This document shows, piece after piece, positions 19,356 through 29,576 of a DNA stretch of 64,000 bases (positions are counted from its first letter, which is position 1; every line of letters starts with the position of its first letter). Source of the stretch: Rubrivivax sp. (lineage in GTDB: Bacteria > Pseudomonadota > Gammaproteobacteria > Burkholderiales > Burkholderiaceae_C). The notes beneath the pieces were generated by a model. It saw only the letters and a program-made list of their open reading frames with translations. It ran no database searches and had not been told where the DNA came from. Location of the stretch: NCBI GenBank assembly GCA_016789955.1, contig JAEUPB010000064.1:1-64000 (forward strand). Direction: 5' to 3'. The translations under genes were made by a program, and so were the position numbers.

Positions 19356-20210
19356 ATGCGGTTGAAGTTCACCAAGATGCAGGGCGCGGGCAACGACTTC
19401 GTCGTGCTCGACGGCACCCGTGACCCGGTCTCGCTCACCGGGGCGCAGCTGCGCCGGCTCGGCGACCGGCGCTTCGGGGTCGGTGCCGACCAGATCCTGC
19501 TGGTCGAACGCACGCGCACCCCGGGTGTGGACTTCCGCTACCGCATCTTCAACAACAGCGGCGAGGAAGTCGAGCACTGCGGCAACGGCGCGCGCTGCTT
19601 CCTGCGCTACGTGCACGAACAGGGCTTCACCAGGAAGCGCCGAGTCACCGTCGAGACCGTCAACAACGTGCTCGAACTCGCCTTGCAGGACGACGGCCGC
19701 GTGACCGTCGACATGAACCGCCCTGTGTTCGAGCTGCCGCTCGTGCCGTTCGATGCCGCCGGCCTGGAGCCGCAGCGCGAAGGCGGGTTCGAGCGCTGGC
19801 CGCTCGCGCTGCCCGATGGGCAGACCGTGCTCGTGTCGGTGCTGTCGATGGGCAACCCGCATGCGGTGCAGCGCGTCGACGACGTCGACGCGGCACCGGT
19901 GCTGCAGCAGGGCCCCCAGGTCGAGACCCATCCGCGCTTTCCACGCAAGGTCAACGCGGGCTACCTGCAGGTGGTCTCGCGTGGCGAGGCGAAGCTGCGC
20001 GTGTTCGAGCGCGGCGCCGGCGAGACGCTGGCCTGCGGCACCGGCGCCTGCGCCGCGGTGGTGGCGGGAATCCGCCATGGCTGGCTCGACGCGGCCGTGG
20101 AGGTGCACACGCGCGGTGGCGACCTGCGCATCGAATGGGTCGGCGGCGATGCCACCGTGCTGATGACCGGGCCTGCGACCACCGTGTTCGAAGGCGAGAT
20201 CGAGATTTGA
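19356..20210 (+). CDS. dapF: Diaminopimelate epimerase
   Basis: Converts LL- to meso-diaminopimelate for lysine and peptidoglycan synthesis in the cytosol. 284 residues, normal for the family. The two catalytic cysteines are present: EHCGNGARC (Cys near 75) and ACGTGACAA (Cys near 227). N-terminal [16 protein letters not shown] is the family signature. The start ATG at 19356 follows GATAAT at 19341-19346 (overlapping the stop of the upstream gene), a good -10 candidate 9 bases before the start, so dapF may have its own near-leaderless promoter as well as read-through from the lpxL pair. Confidence 0.97.
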   Translation: MRLKFTKMQGAGNDFVVLDGTRDPVSLTGAQLRRLGDRRFGVGADQILLVERTRTPGVDFRYRIFNNSGEEVEHCGNGARCFLRYVHEQGFTRKRRVTVETVNNVLELALQDDGRVTVDMNRPVFELPLVPFDAAGLEPQREGGFERWPLALPDGQTVLVSVLSMGNPHAVQRVDDVDAAPVLQQGPQVETHPRFPRKVNAGYLQVVSRGEAKLRVFERGAGETLACGTGACAAVVAGIRHGWLDAAVEVHTRGGDLRIEWVGGDATVLMTGPATTVFEGEIEI

Positions 20211-20253
20211 GTGCCGCGCCGCCATGGCGAGGCCCAGCGACTCAGGAACCCAC

Positions 20254-20931
20254 ATGACAGCGACCATCCAGGGCGGCATCACAGAGAACGACATCGCCCA
20301 CTACCTGGCCAACAACCCCGGGTTCTTCGAGCGCCATGCCGAGCTGCTCGCGAGCGTCCAGCTGACCAGCCCGCATGGGCACCGCGCCGTCTCGCTGCAG
20401 GAGCGGCAGATGGAAATGCTGCGCGACCGCATCAAGGGCCTGGAGCTGAAGATCGTCGAGATGATCCGGCACGGCCAGGAGAACATGGCCATCGCCGATC
20501 GCCTGCACCGCGTGATCCGCGCGCTGCTGCTCACGCCGCAGGCGGCAGCGCTGCCCGAGCGACTGGTGCAGGCGCTGCAGCACGAGTTCATGATCCCGCA
20601 GGTGGGCGTGCGGCTGTGGGGCATCGACGCCGCCTACGACGGCCTGCCGTTCGCCAGCGGCGTCAGCGACGACGCGCGCAGCTTCGCCTCCAGCCTCACG
20701 CTGCCGTACTGCGGCGTGAACAACGGCTTCGAGGCTTCCCGCTGGCTGCCCGACCCCGCCACCGTGATGTCGCTGGCGCTGATCCCGCTGCGCGCGCAGG
20801 AGGTGTTCGGGCTGCTCGTGCTCGGTTCGCCCGACCCCACGCGCTACGCGGCCGACATGGGCACCGAGTTCCTGATGCGCATCGGCGAGGTCTCGGCGGC
20901 GGCGCTGTCGCGCCTGCTGGCCGCCGGCTGA
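20254..20931 (+). CDS. DUF484 family protein
   Basis: A 225-residue cytosolic protein with the DUF484 layout: an N-terminal segment ITENDIAHYLANNPGFFERH, a coiled coil (LQERQMEMLRDRIKGLELKI), then a GAF-like C-terminal half. It sits between dapF and xerC, the conserved position of this family in proteobacteria. Its biochemical role is not established. The ATG at 20254 is chosen over the one at 20224 because the reading MTATIQGGITEND matches the family start. Confidence 0.88.
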   Translation: MTATIQGGITENDIAHYLANNPGFFERHAELLASVQLTSPHGHRAVSLQERQMEMLRDRIKGLELKIVEMIRHGQENMAIADRLHRVIRALLLTPQAAALPERLVQALQHEFMIPQVGVRLWGIDAAYDGLPFASGVSDDARSFASSLTLPYCGVNNGFEASRWLPDPATVMSLALIPLRAQEVFGLLVLGSPDPTRYAADMGTEFLMRIGEVSAAALSRLLAAG

Positions 20932-20942
20932 GTCGCGCGGCC

Positions 20943-21902
20943 ATGGGTGCCGGCGGCCCCGCCGTCCCGGAGCCTGCGGCACCAGGCCCCGAGGTGGTCG
21001 CGTTCCTCGAGCACCTGACCATCGAGCGGCGCCTGGCCGCACGCACGGTGGCGATGTACCGCGAGGCACTGCTGCGTCTCGAAGCCAGCGCGGTGGCAGA
21101 GGGGGTCCCGTTGCGGGCTGCGCAGCCACACCACCTGCGCGGCTGGATGATGCAGCTGCGCCACCGCGGCCTCGCGCCGCGCAGCATCGCCATCGCGCTG
21201 GCCGCGTGGCGCGGCCTGTACCGCTGGTGGGGCCGCCGCGCGCTGGTCACGGCCAATCCGGTCGACGGCTTGCGCCCGCCGAAGGCCGCGCGGCTGCTAC
21301 CCAAGGCGCTGCCGATCGAGCAGGCGGTGGCCCTGGCCGCGCACGAGCACGACGAACCCTCGCCCGCATTGGCCGCACGTGACCACGCGATCGCCGAGCT
21401 GCTCTACGGCTGCGGGCTGCGCAGCGGCGAACTGCTGGCGCTGGACGTCGCCCCGGGTGCCCACGCGCGCGGTTGGGCCGACCTGGCCGACGCCACCGTG
21501 CACGTGATCGGCAAGGGCAGCAAGCGCCGCAGCGTGCCGGTGGGCGGCCCCGCACTGGCCGCGCTGCGCGCGTGGCTGGCGCGGCGCGAGACCCTGGCCC
21601 ACCCAGGCGAGCCGGCGCTGTTCGTCAGCCGCCTGGGCACGCGGCTCACCCCGAACCAGCTGCGCTCGCGGCTGAAGCGCCAGGCCTTGCGCCTGGGGCT
21701 GCCCACCACCGTGCACCCGCACATGCTGCGCCACAGCTACGCGAGCCACCTGCTGCAGAGCAGCGGCGACCTGCGCGCGGTGCAGGAACTGCTGGGCCAC
21801 GCCAGCATCGCCACCACGCAGGTCTACACCGCGCTGGACCACCAGCATCTGGCCAGGGCCTACGACCAGGCGCACCCGCGCGCACGCCGCAAGCCCGGGT
21901 GA
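20943..21902 (+). CDS. xerC: Tyrosine recombinase XerC
   Basis: Chromosome-dimer resolution recombinase acting at dif with XerD, 319 residues. The N-terminal SAM-like core-binding domain runs to about residue 110. Catalytic residues are all found: Arg in CGLRSGELLAL (near 160), Lys in GKGSKRRSVPV (near 191), HMLRHSYASHL (His/Arg near 260-263), LGHASIATTQVY (His near 286, Tyr near 295). It starts 11 bases after DUF484. The dapF-DUF484-xerC order is classical for the housekeeping enzyme, so this is not a phage integrase. Confidence 0.95.
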   Translation: MGAGGPAVPEPAAPGPEVVAFLEHLTIERRLAARTVAMYREALLRLEASAVAEGVPLRAAQPHHLRGWMMQLRHRGLAPRSIAIALAAWRGLYRWWGRRALVTANPVDGLRPPKAARLLPKALPIEQAVALAAHEHDEPSPALAARDHAIAELLYGCGLRSGELLALDVAPGAHARGWADLADATVHVIGKGSKRRSVPVGGPALAALRAWLARRETLAHPGEPALFVSRLGTRLTPNQLRSRLKRQALRLGLPTTVHPHMLRHSYASHLLQSSGDLRAVQELLGHASIATTQVYTALDHQHLARAYDQAHPRARRKPG

Positions 21903-21951
21903 TGGGTCGCCGGTCAGCCGGCCCGGGCTCGGCCGCTCCGACAATCGACGC

Positions 21952-23133
21952 ATGAAATCCATCCGCCTGAACGAAGGCAAGGAGCGCTCGCTGCTGCGCC
22001 GCCACCCCTGGGTGTACGCCGGCAGCATCGCAAGGGGCAAGGCCGACGCCGGCGAGACCGTGCGCGTCGAGGCCCACGACGGCCGCTTCCTGGCTTGGGG
22101 CGCCTACAGCCCGACCTCGATGATCCGCGTGCGTGCCTGGAGCTTCGACGAGGCCGAACGCGTCGACGCGGAGCTGTTCGAACGCCGCATCCACGCCGCC
22201 GTGGCGCTGCGCGGCCGGATGCAGATCGCCAGCACGGGCGTGCGCCTGGTCCACGGCGAGGCCGACGGCCTGCCCGGGCTGATCGTAGACCGCTATGGCG
22301 ACACGCTGAGCGCGCAGTTCCTGGCCGCCGGCACCGAGCGCTGGAAGGCGACGATCGCCGACGCGCTGCTGGGCGCCTCCGGCGCAACGCGCCTGTACGA
22401 GCGTTCCGACTCCGGCGTGCGCGGCCTCGAAGGCCTGCCGGCCGCGAGCGGCTGGCTGCGCGGCGACGGCGACACCGAGGTGACCATCGACGAGCATGGC
22501 TGGAAGCTGACGCTGGACGTGGCGCAAGGCCACAAGACCGGCTACTACCTCGACCAGCGAGAGAACCGCGCGCACTTCGCGCAGTGGGTGCGGCAGTTCG
22601 GCTGCCGCCGCGTGCTGAACTGCTACGCCTACACCGGCGGCTTCAGCGTCGCGGCGTTGGCCGGCGGCGCCGACGACGTGACCAGCGTCGACTCCTCGGC
22701 GCCGGCGCTGGAGCGGGCCGAGCGCCACGTGGCGCTGAACGGCCACGACCCGGCCCGCCACCGCGCGGTGGACGCCGACGTCAACCGGTTCCTGCGCGAC
22801 GCCCTGAAGGACGGTCGCCGCTACGACGCGATCGTGCTCGACCCGCCGAAGTTCGCCCCCAGCGCCGCGCACGCCGACCGTGCCGCCCGCGCCTACAAGG
22901 ACATCAACCGCCTCGCGCTCAAGCTGCTGGAGCCCGGCGGGCTGCTGCTGACGTTCTCGTGCTCGGGCGGCATCGGTGCCGACCTGTTCCACAAGATCGT
23001 CGCCGGGGCGGCGATCGATGCGGCTGCCGATGGCGCGCTGCTGCAACGACTGGAAGGCGCGCCGGACCACCCGACCACGCTCACGTTTCCCGAAGGCGAG
23101 TACCTGAAGGGGCTGGCGATCCTGAAGGCCTGA
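21952..23133 (+). CDS. rlmI: 23S rRNA (cytosine-C5) methyltransferase, RlmI type
   Basis: A 393-residue SAM-dependent rRNA methyltransferase of the COG1092 family; E. coli RlmI modifies C1962 of 23S rRNA. An N-terminal PUA domain (EGKERSLLRRHPWVYAGSI) is followed by the EEHLR-like middle domain and a Rossmann MTase: NCYAYTGGFSVAALAGG (SAM loop), VDSSAPALERAERH, LDPPKFAPS (motif IV) and LLTFSCSGGI. The start ATG at 21952 lies 6 bases after GACAAT (21940-21945), another possible leaderless promoter. It stands alone, convergent with the Lrp-type regulator. Confidence 0.92.
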   Translation: MKSIRLNEGKERSLLRRHPWVYAGSIARGKADAGETVRVEAHDGRFLAWGAYSPTSMIRVRAWSFDEAERVDAELFERRIHAAVALRGRMQIASTGVRLVHGEADGLPGLIVDRYGDTLSAQFLAAGTERWKATIADALLGASGATRLYERSDSGVRGLEGLPAASGWLRGDGDTEVTIDEHGWKLTLDVAQGHKTGYYLDQRENRAHFAQWVRQFGCRRVLNCYAYTGGFSVAALAGGADDVTSVDSSAPALERAERHVALNGHDPARHRAVDADVNRFLRDALKDGRRYDAIVLDPPKFAPSAAHADRAARAYKDINRLALKLLEPGGLLLTFSCSGGIGADLFHKIVAGAAIDAAADGALLQRLEGAPDHPTTLTFPEGEYLKGLAILKA

Positions 23134-23140
23134 TCCCTCC

Positions 23141-23614
23141 TCACACCGCGATGGCCGGCTCGAACTTGCCTCGCTTGATCGAGAAGTAGGCCTTCACATT
23201 TCGCACATTGGCGTCTTCCGTGAAGAGGCGCTGGACGAGCGCCTGGTAGCCGGCCATGTCGGGCACCCACAGCACCAGCACGAAGTCCGGGCCGGGCGAG
23301 ACGCGGTAGCACTGCTGCACGCCGGCCTCGGCCACCGCCCGGGCCTCGAACGCGACCAAGTGCTCGTCGCCCTGCCGATCGAGCGTGACCTCGGCGAGCA
23401 CGGTGAGCCCTGCGCCGATACGCTCCGGATCCAGTACCGCCACCCGGCGCTCGATCACGCCCTCGTCGACGAGCCGCTTGACGCGCCGCAGCCCGGTGGC
23501 CGGGGACACATGGGCGGCCGCGGCGAGTTCGAGGTTCGAACGCGAGCAGTCTACCTGCAGCAGCCGCAGCAAGCGGCGATCGACATCGTCAAGCGCCACG
23601 ATCGAATTGCTCAT
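23141..23614 (-). CDS. Lrp/AsnC-family transcriptional regulator
   Basis: A 157-residue regulator. The N-terminal winged helix is [45 protein letters not shown]-like, and the C-terminal RAM (ligand-binding) domain contains [21 protein letters not shown] and the [19 protein letters not shown] end. The ATG at 23614 ([10 protein letters not shown]) is preferred; an upstream extension to 23692 is open but has no family match. It is divergent from glmS, and the shared 137-base region carries long AT-rich inverted repeats, so it probably represses itself and may control glmS. The effector is unknown, most likely an amino acid. Confidence 0.9.
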   Translation of the reverse strand: MSNSIVALDDVDRRLLRLLQVDCSRSNLELAAAAHVSPATGLRRVKRLVDEGVIERRVAVLDPERIGAGLTVLAEVTLDRQGDEHLVAFEARAVAEAGVQQCYRVSPGPDFVLVLWVPDMAGYQALVQRLFTEDANVRNVKAYFSIKRGKFEPAIAV

Positions 23615-23622
23615 GTGAACTA

Positions 23623-23687
23623 GATTTTCGAGCAATTTCATCGAGACACGTGCGATTCGACGAAATTGATCGACCGGCGGCGAAATC
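23623..23687. promoter_or_regulatory. Nested dyads between the Lrp-type gene and glmS (candidate operator)
   Basis: CAATTTCATCGA (23633-23644) is repeated in inverted form as TCGACGAAATTG (23657-23668), 11 of 12 bases matching with a 12-base gap. An outer pair, GATTTTCG (23623-23630) and CGAAATC (23681-23687), is also inverted around the same centre. The stretch is far more AT-rich than its surroundings. Long spaced dyads with AT-rich arms fit an Lrp-octamer operator. It sits 10-70 bases upstream of the regulator start and 65-130 bases upstream of glmS; a TAGCAT hexamer at 23715-23720 could be the glmS -10 box. Confidence 0.6.
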
Positions 23688-23751
23688 TGCACGAACAGTG
23701 CGTCGCAGTCTTCCTAGCATCGTCGCCTTCACTCTCCCGGAGCAAGCACCC

Positions 23752-25650
<1,899 letters not shown>

Positions 25651-25666
25651 CGGGCATCGGCCCGAA

Positions 25667-25683
25667 GCTTGCTTAGCGCAAGC
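25667..25683 (+). terminator. GCTTGC-TTAGC-GCAAGC hairpin after glmS
   Basis: A six-base-pair perfect stem with a five-base loop starts 17 bases after the glmS stop and ends 30 bases before the zwf start. No run of T follows, so it may only weakly terminate or may separate the two transcripts. Confidence 0.35.
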
Positions 25684-25713
25684 GCATCACCCCACGCATC
25701 CAGGAGGCTGCCC

Positions 25714-27177
25714 ATGGCCAAGATCCCGCCCGGCGTCGGACCGCGCTTCCCTCAGGTGGTGCTGCTGTTCGGTGCCACCGGCGACCTGGCCCGGCGCAAG
25801 CTGCTGCCCGGGCTGTACCACCTGGTCAGCGCCGGCTTCATCCCGGGCTGCCGCATCATCGGCGTGTCGCTCGACGAGATCACCGCCGACGCCTTCCGCA
25901 CGCTGACGCGCGGCGCGCTGGACGAGTTCTTCCAGCGCAAGGTCACCGACCGCGACTGGGCCGCCTTCGCGCAGAGCCTGGACTACGTGCCGCTGGCCGC
26001 CGGCCCGGCGGCACTGAGGGCCGCAGCCGAGCGGGCCGAGGCCACGTTCAGCGGCGAGAGCCGCCGGCTGCACTACCTGAGCGTGCCGCCGTCGTCGGCG
26101 CTGGCGGCGGTGCGCATGCTGGGCGAGGCGCAGCTCGTCGAGCGCAGCCGCATCGTGATGGAGAAGCCCTTCGGCACCGACCTGGCCAGCTCGGTGGCGC
26201 TGAACAGCAAGCTGCACGAGGTCTTCGCCGAGGAACAGATCTTCCGCATCGACCACTTCCTGGGCAAGGAGCCGGCGCAGAACATCCTCGCGTTCCGCTT
26301 CGCCAACGGCCTCTTCGAGCCGATCTGGAACCGGATGTTCATCGACCACGTGCAGATCGACGTGCCCGAGACGCTGGGCCTGGGCAAGCGCAGCGCCTTC
26401 TACGAGCAGACCGGGGCCTACCGCGACATGGTGGTCACGCACCTGTTCCAGATCCTCGGCTTCATGGCGATGGAGCCGCCCACGTCGCTGGAGCCGCAGC
26501 CCATCAGCGAGGAGAAGAACAAGGTCTTCCGCAGCATGCTGGCGATCCAGCCCAGCGACGTGGTGCGCGGCCAGTACAACGGCTATCGCGACGAGCCCGG
26601 GGTCGACCCGCAGAGCGAGACCGAGACCTTCATCGCGCTGAAGTGCTACATCGACAACTGGCGCTGGGCGGGCGTGCCCTTCTTCCTGCGCACCGGCAAG
26701 CGCCTGGCCGAGGGCCAGCGCATCATCAGCATCGCGTTCCGCGAGCCGCCCAAGAGCATGTTCCCGCCCGGCAGCGGCGTCGGCGCGCAGGGGCCGGACC
26801 ACCTCACGTTCGACCTCGCCGACGCGTCGAAGATGAGCCTGTCGTTCTACGGCAAGCGCCCCGGCCCAGGCATGCGGCTGGACAAGCTGAGCCTGCAGTT
26901 CGCGATGAACGACACCGGGCTGCTGGGCGAGGTGCTCGAAGCCTACGAGCGGCTGATCCTCGACGCCATGCGCGGCGACCACACGCTGTTCACCACCGCC
27001 GAGGGCATCGAGCGGCTGTGGCAGGTGTCGATGCCGCTGCTGGAGTCGCCGCCGCCGGTGCGGCTCTATGAGCCGGGCTCGTGGGGCCCGAAGTCCATCC
27101 ACCAGCTGATCGCGCCGCACGCCTGGCGGCTGCCGTTCGAGCGCGCCTGGCGCAACCCGAACAAGACCGGCTCCTGA
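25714..27177 (+). CDS. zwf: Glucose-6-phosphate 1-dehydrogenase
   Basis: First enzyme of the oxidative pentose-phosphate / Entner-Doudoroff route, 487 residues. The NADP Rossmann loop is [18 protein letters not shown]; the active-site signature RIDHFLGKE lies near residue 178; [13 protein letters not shown] and the FFLRTGKRL block are also typical. The start ATG at 25714 has a strong AGGAGG ribosome site, clearly better than an in-frame upstream codon at 25669. It follows glmS by 63 bases, with a small hairpin between. Confidence 0.97.
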   Translation: MAKIPPGVGPRFPQVVLLFGATGDLARRKLLPGLYHLVSAGFIPGCRIIGVSLDEITADAFRTLTRGALDEFFQRKVTDRDWAAFAQSLDYVPLAAGPAALRAAAERAEATFSGESRRLHYLSVPPSSALAAVRMLGEAQLVERSRIVMEKPFGTDLASSVALNSKLHEVFAEEQIFRIDHFLGKEPAQNILAFRFANGLFEPIWNRMFIDHVQIDVPETLGLGKRSAFYEQTGAYRDMVVTHLFQILGFMAMEPPTSLEPQPISEEKNKVFRSMLAIQPSDVVRGQYNGYRDEPGVDPQSETETFIALKCYIDNWRWAGVPFFLRTGKRLAEGQRIISIAFREPPKSMFPPGSGVGAQGPDHLTFDLADASKMSLSFYGKRPGPGMRLDKLSLQFAMNDTGLLGEVLEAYERLILDAMRGDHTLFTTAEGIERLWQVSMPLLESPPPVRLYEPGSWGPKSIHQLIAPHAWRLPFERAWRNPNKTGS

Positions 27178-27184
27178 ACGCCGC

Positions 27185-28576
27185 TCAGCGCAGGACCGCG
27201 ATGAGGCTCCGCGCCAGCGCCTGCAGCTCGCCTTCGAGGCCCAGTCCCGCGCTCGCGAGGACCGGTGCGGCGATGTCGGACCGCGCCAGCTCCTCCTCGT
27301 GGCCCTTCAGCCGCGCCGACAGCGCGGTCGCGCCGATCAACGAGCAGGCGCCGCGTGCCGAATGGCAGGCCACCATCGCCTTCTCGCGTTCCGCCGCCGT
27401 GGCCACGCCGCGCAGCGCCGGCAGGCCGGCCGTGTAGATGTCGGCATAGCGGCGCAGCATGCGCTGGTACAGCGAGGCCGCACCCGCGGCGTTGGCCAGG
27501 CCTTCCCCGGTATCGAGACCGTCGATGCACTGCGCGCGTGCCAGCCACTCCGATGCCGGGTCGGCCGCAGCTGGATCGCGCCGCGGCAACCAGCGCAGCA
27601 GTGCGTCGAACAGCGCATCGGGCGTGACTGGCTTGGCCAGGTGATCATCCATGCCCGCATCCAGGCAGGCCTGCCGCTCGTCGTCGTAGATGTTGGCGGT
27701 CATCGCGATGATCGGCACCCCGGGGCCGAGCCGCCGGCGCAGCTCGCGGGTCGCCTGCAGGCCGTCCATCACCGGCATCTGGATGTCCATCAGCACCACG
27801 TCATGGCGATGGGTCATCGCCAGTTCCACGGCATGGGCGCCATGGTCGGCCACATCGATCTCCAGCCCGGTGCCCTCCAGCAGCGCCACGGCCACCTCCT
27901 GGTTCACCGGGTTGTCCTCGGCCAGCAGGATGCGCTGCCCCTGGTGGTGCAGCCGCAGCAGCGCCTCCTTCTCGTCGGACGGCTGCCGCGCGAGTCCGGC
28001 AGCGTCGGACCCTGGTTCTTCCGCAGCGGGTGGCTCGAAGCGCTGCGGGTGGTCGGCAACTCGCTCCCGTCCTGGAGCGACGTGCGGCAGGTGGGGGGCT
28101 GCAGCCTCGATCTCTTCGAGGCGCGCGCGCATGCGCTCGAGCTCCTGGTTGGCCTCACCAAGCCGCTGTTCCGCATCCTTCAACCGCGTCGTCTCGAAAA
28201 CCAGCACATAGACACCGCGCGTGCGATTGCCAGACCGATCCGCGATGAAGTGGACTTCGTGGACCAGCGGCCGGCCGCCGGGCCCGGTCGTACGACGTTC
28301 GACGATCTGCGGCCGACCGGCCTCGGCCGCGTCGATCCCTGCCCGCACGGACTCCTCGGCGACCGGGCCCAGGATCTCCGCCACCGTGCTGCCGACGGCC
28401 TGCTCGACGGTCAGGCCGAACCAGTCGAGATAGGCCTGGTTGGCGTAGCGGCAGCGCAGATCCAGGCCCCAGTAGGACATCATGCACGGCAGTGCCTCTG
28501 GCAAGCCGGCCAGCAGCCTCCCGGGGTCGACCGAATCAGGCCCTGCCGGTGGCGGGCCGTGGCGGAACGGACTCAT
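27185..28576 (-). CDS. PAS - receiver - HPt signalling protein lacking a kinase domain
   Basis: A 463-residue soluble protein. An N-terminal PAS domain (CRYANQAYLDWFGLTVEQAVGS, near 40-150) is joined by a coiled coil (LKDAEQRLGEANQELERMRARL) and a low-complexity linker to a receiver domain (RILLAEDNPVNQEVA, phospho-Asp in VLMDIQMPVMDG near 262, Lys in HLAKPV) and a C-terminal HPt-like domain with a single candidate His in ACHSARGACSLIGA (near 404). The usual HisKA/HATPase parts of a hybrid kinase are absent. ATG 28576 has GGAGG 9 bases upstream; GTG 28582 is an alternative. Its partner kinase must be encoded elsewhere. Confidence 0.85.
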   Translation of the reverse strand: MSPFRHGPPPAGPDSVDPGRLLAGLPEALPCMMSYWGLDLRCRYANQAYLDWFGLTVEQAVGSTVAEILGPVAEESVRAGIDAAEAGRPQIVERRTTGPGGRPLVHEVHFIADRSGNRTRGVYVLVFETTRLKDAEQRLGEANQELERMRARLEEIEAAAPHLPHVAPGRERVADHPQRFEPPAAEEPGSDAAGLARQPSDEKEALLRLHHQGQRILLAEDNPVNQEVAVALLEGTGLEIDVADHGAHAVELAMTHRHDVVLMDIQMPVMDGLQATRELRRRLGPGVPIIAMTANIYDDERQACLDAGMDDHLAKPVTPDALFDALLRWLPRRDPAAADPASEWLARAQCIDGLDTGEGLANAAGAASLYQRMLRRYADIYTAGLPALRGVATAAEREKAMVACHSARGACSLIGATALSARLKGHEEELARSDIAAPVLASAGLGLEGELQALARSLIAVLR

Positions 28577-28694
28577 CCGCACCTACCTCCCTGTTGGCCC
28601 ATTGTCCACGGGAAGCGCGCCGGAGCGTGGACCGAAACACCCGGCCGTCCCTGAGACGGGGGCAGCGACCGATCGGGAGCTTGGGGGCTCCACT

Positions 28695-29324
28695 TCAGCG
28701 TCGGCCGACGAGGCCGATCAGCGCAGAACGACCGTGGTGTCCGCTGCCCTCGTGGACCTCGGCCTCGTACTCGGTCAGCTCCAGCAGCGTCAGCTCGCGG
28801 AACGCATCGCGCAGCAGCTCGGCGGTGTAGAGGTGTTCGACATGCGGCGGGCCGCCGGTGCGGTACTCGAGCTGCCTGGGCGTGTAGCCCTGCAGCACCA
28901 GCACGCCGCCGGGGCGCAGGCTGCGGACCATGTGGGCGAACATGCGCTCTCGCAGCGCGGGCGGCGCGAACTGCACGAAGATGGCCGCCACGCCGTCGTA
29001 GGCGGCCTCGGGCCAGGCGTAGTCGTCGCACGACGCGACCTGGTACGCCACGTCCACGCCGGCCTGCGCCGCCAGCGCGCGGGCCTTGCCCACGGCCACC
29101 TCGGCGATGTCGAAGGACTCCACCGCGTGCCCCTGTTGCGCGAGCCACACGCTGTTGCGGCCTTCGCCGTCGGCCACGCAGAGGATGCGCCCGCGCGCCG
29201 GGAACCGGTGCGCCTGCTGCTGCAACCACCCATTGGGTTCGGTGCCGAACAGGTAGCCTTCAGCCGCGTAGCGGCGGTTCCAGACGACGGCGGCGTCATC
29301 GAAGCCGGCAGGCGGCGTGCTCAT
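28695..29324 (-). CDS. Class I SAM-dependent methyltransferase (TehB-like)
   Basis: A 209-residue cytosolic methyltransferase: WNRRYAAEGYLFGTEPN at the N-terminus, the SAM-binding motif ILCVADGEGRNSVWLA, the acidic residue at the end of the second strand in VESFDIAEVAV, and LRPGGVLVLQGYTP. This pattern is shared by TehB-type and thiopurine-type small-molecule methyltransferases. Start ATG 29324. Substrate unknown; a role in chalcogen or thiol detoxification would suit the family but is unsupported here. Confidence 0.82.
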   Translation of the reverse strand: MSTPPAGFDDAAVVWNRRYAAEGYLFGTEPNGWLQQQAHRFPARGRILCVADGEGRNSVWLAQQGHAVESFDIAEVAVGKARALAAQAGVDVAYQVASCDDYAWPEAAYDGVAAIFVQFAPPALRERMFAHMVRSLRPGGVLVLQGYTPRQLEYRTGGPPHVEHLYTAELLRDAFRELTLLELTEYEAEVHEGSGHHGRSALIGLVGRR

Positions 29325-29366
29325 GGTGATGCTGCGCGGAAGCGCGAGGTGGTTGCGCCCGCGACT

Positions 29367-29576
29367 CTACGAGCCCGCACGCACGCCGAGCTTGCGCAGG
29401 ATCGTCTCCATCAGGCACCAGCGGGTCAGCGCGCTCTGCAGCAGGTTCGCGCCCACGAAGGCCGTGAAGGCCAGCCACCAGGGGCTCACGAACAGCGGGC
29501 TGCCCGGCACGCCGAGCGCCAGCGACACGAGGATGAAGGTGCCTGCGAACAGGCGGACGAGTTGCCAAGAGGTCAT
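29367..29576 (-). CDS. DUF2892 small membrane protein
   Basis: A 69-residue protein with two membrane segments (LVRLFAGTFILVSLALGV and WWLAFTAFVGANLLQSALT) ending WCLMETILRKLGVRAG, the DUF2892/YgaP-tail pattern. Its ATG overlaps the stop of the RND pump gene (ATGA), so it is the last gene of the efflux operon. In YgaP the same membrane unit is fused to a rhodanese domain; here it stands alone. Function unknown. Confidence 0.8.
   Translation of the reverse strand: MTSWQLVRLFAGTFILVSLALGVPGSPLFVSPWWLAFTAFVGANLLQSALTRWCLMETILRKLGVRAGS

Noticed and set aside
20943-21902. Tyrosine recombinase as the integrase of a mobile element.
   Set aside because: The dapF-DUF484-xerC order and the normal XerC length show the housekeeping enzyme; no attachment repeats or cargo genes are present.
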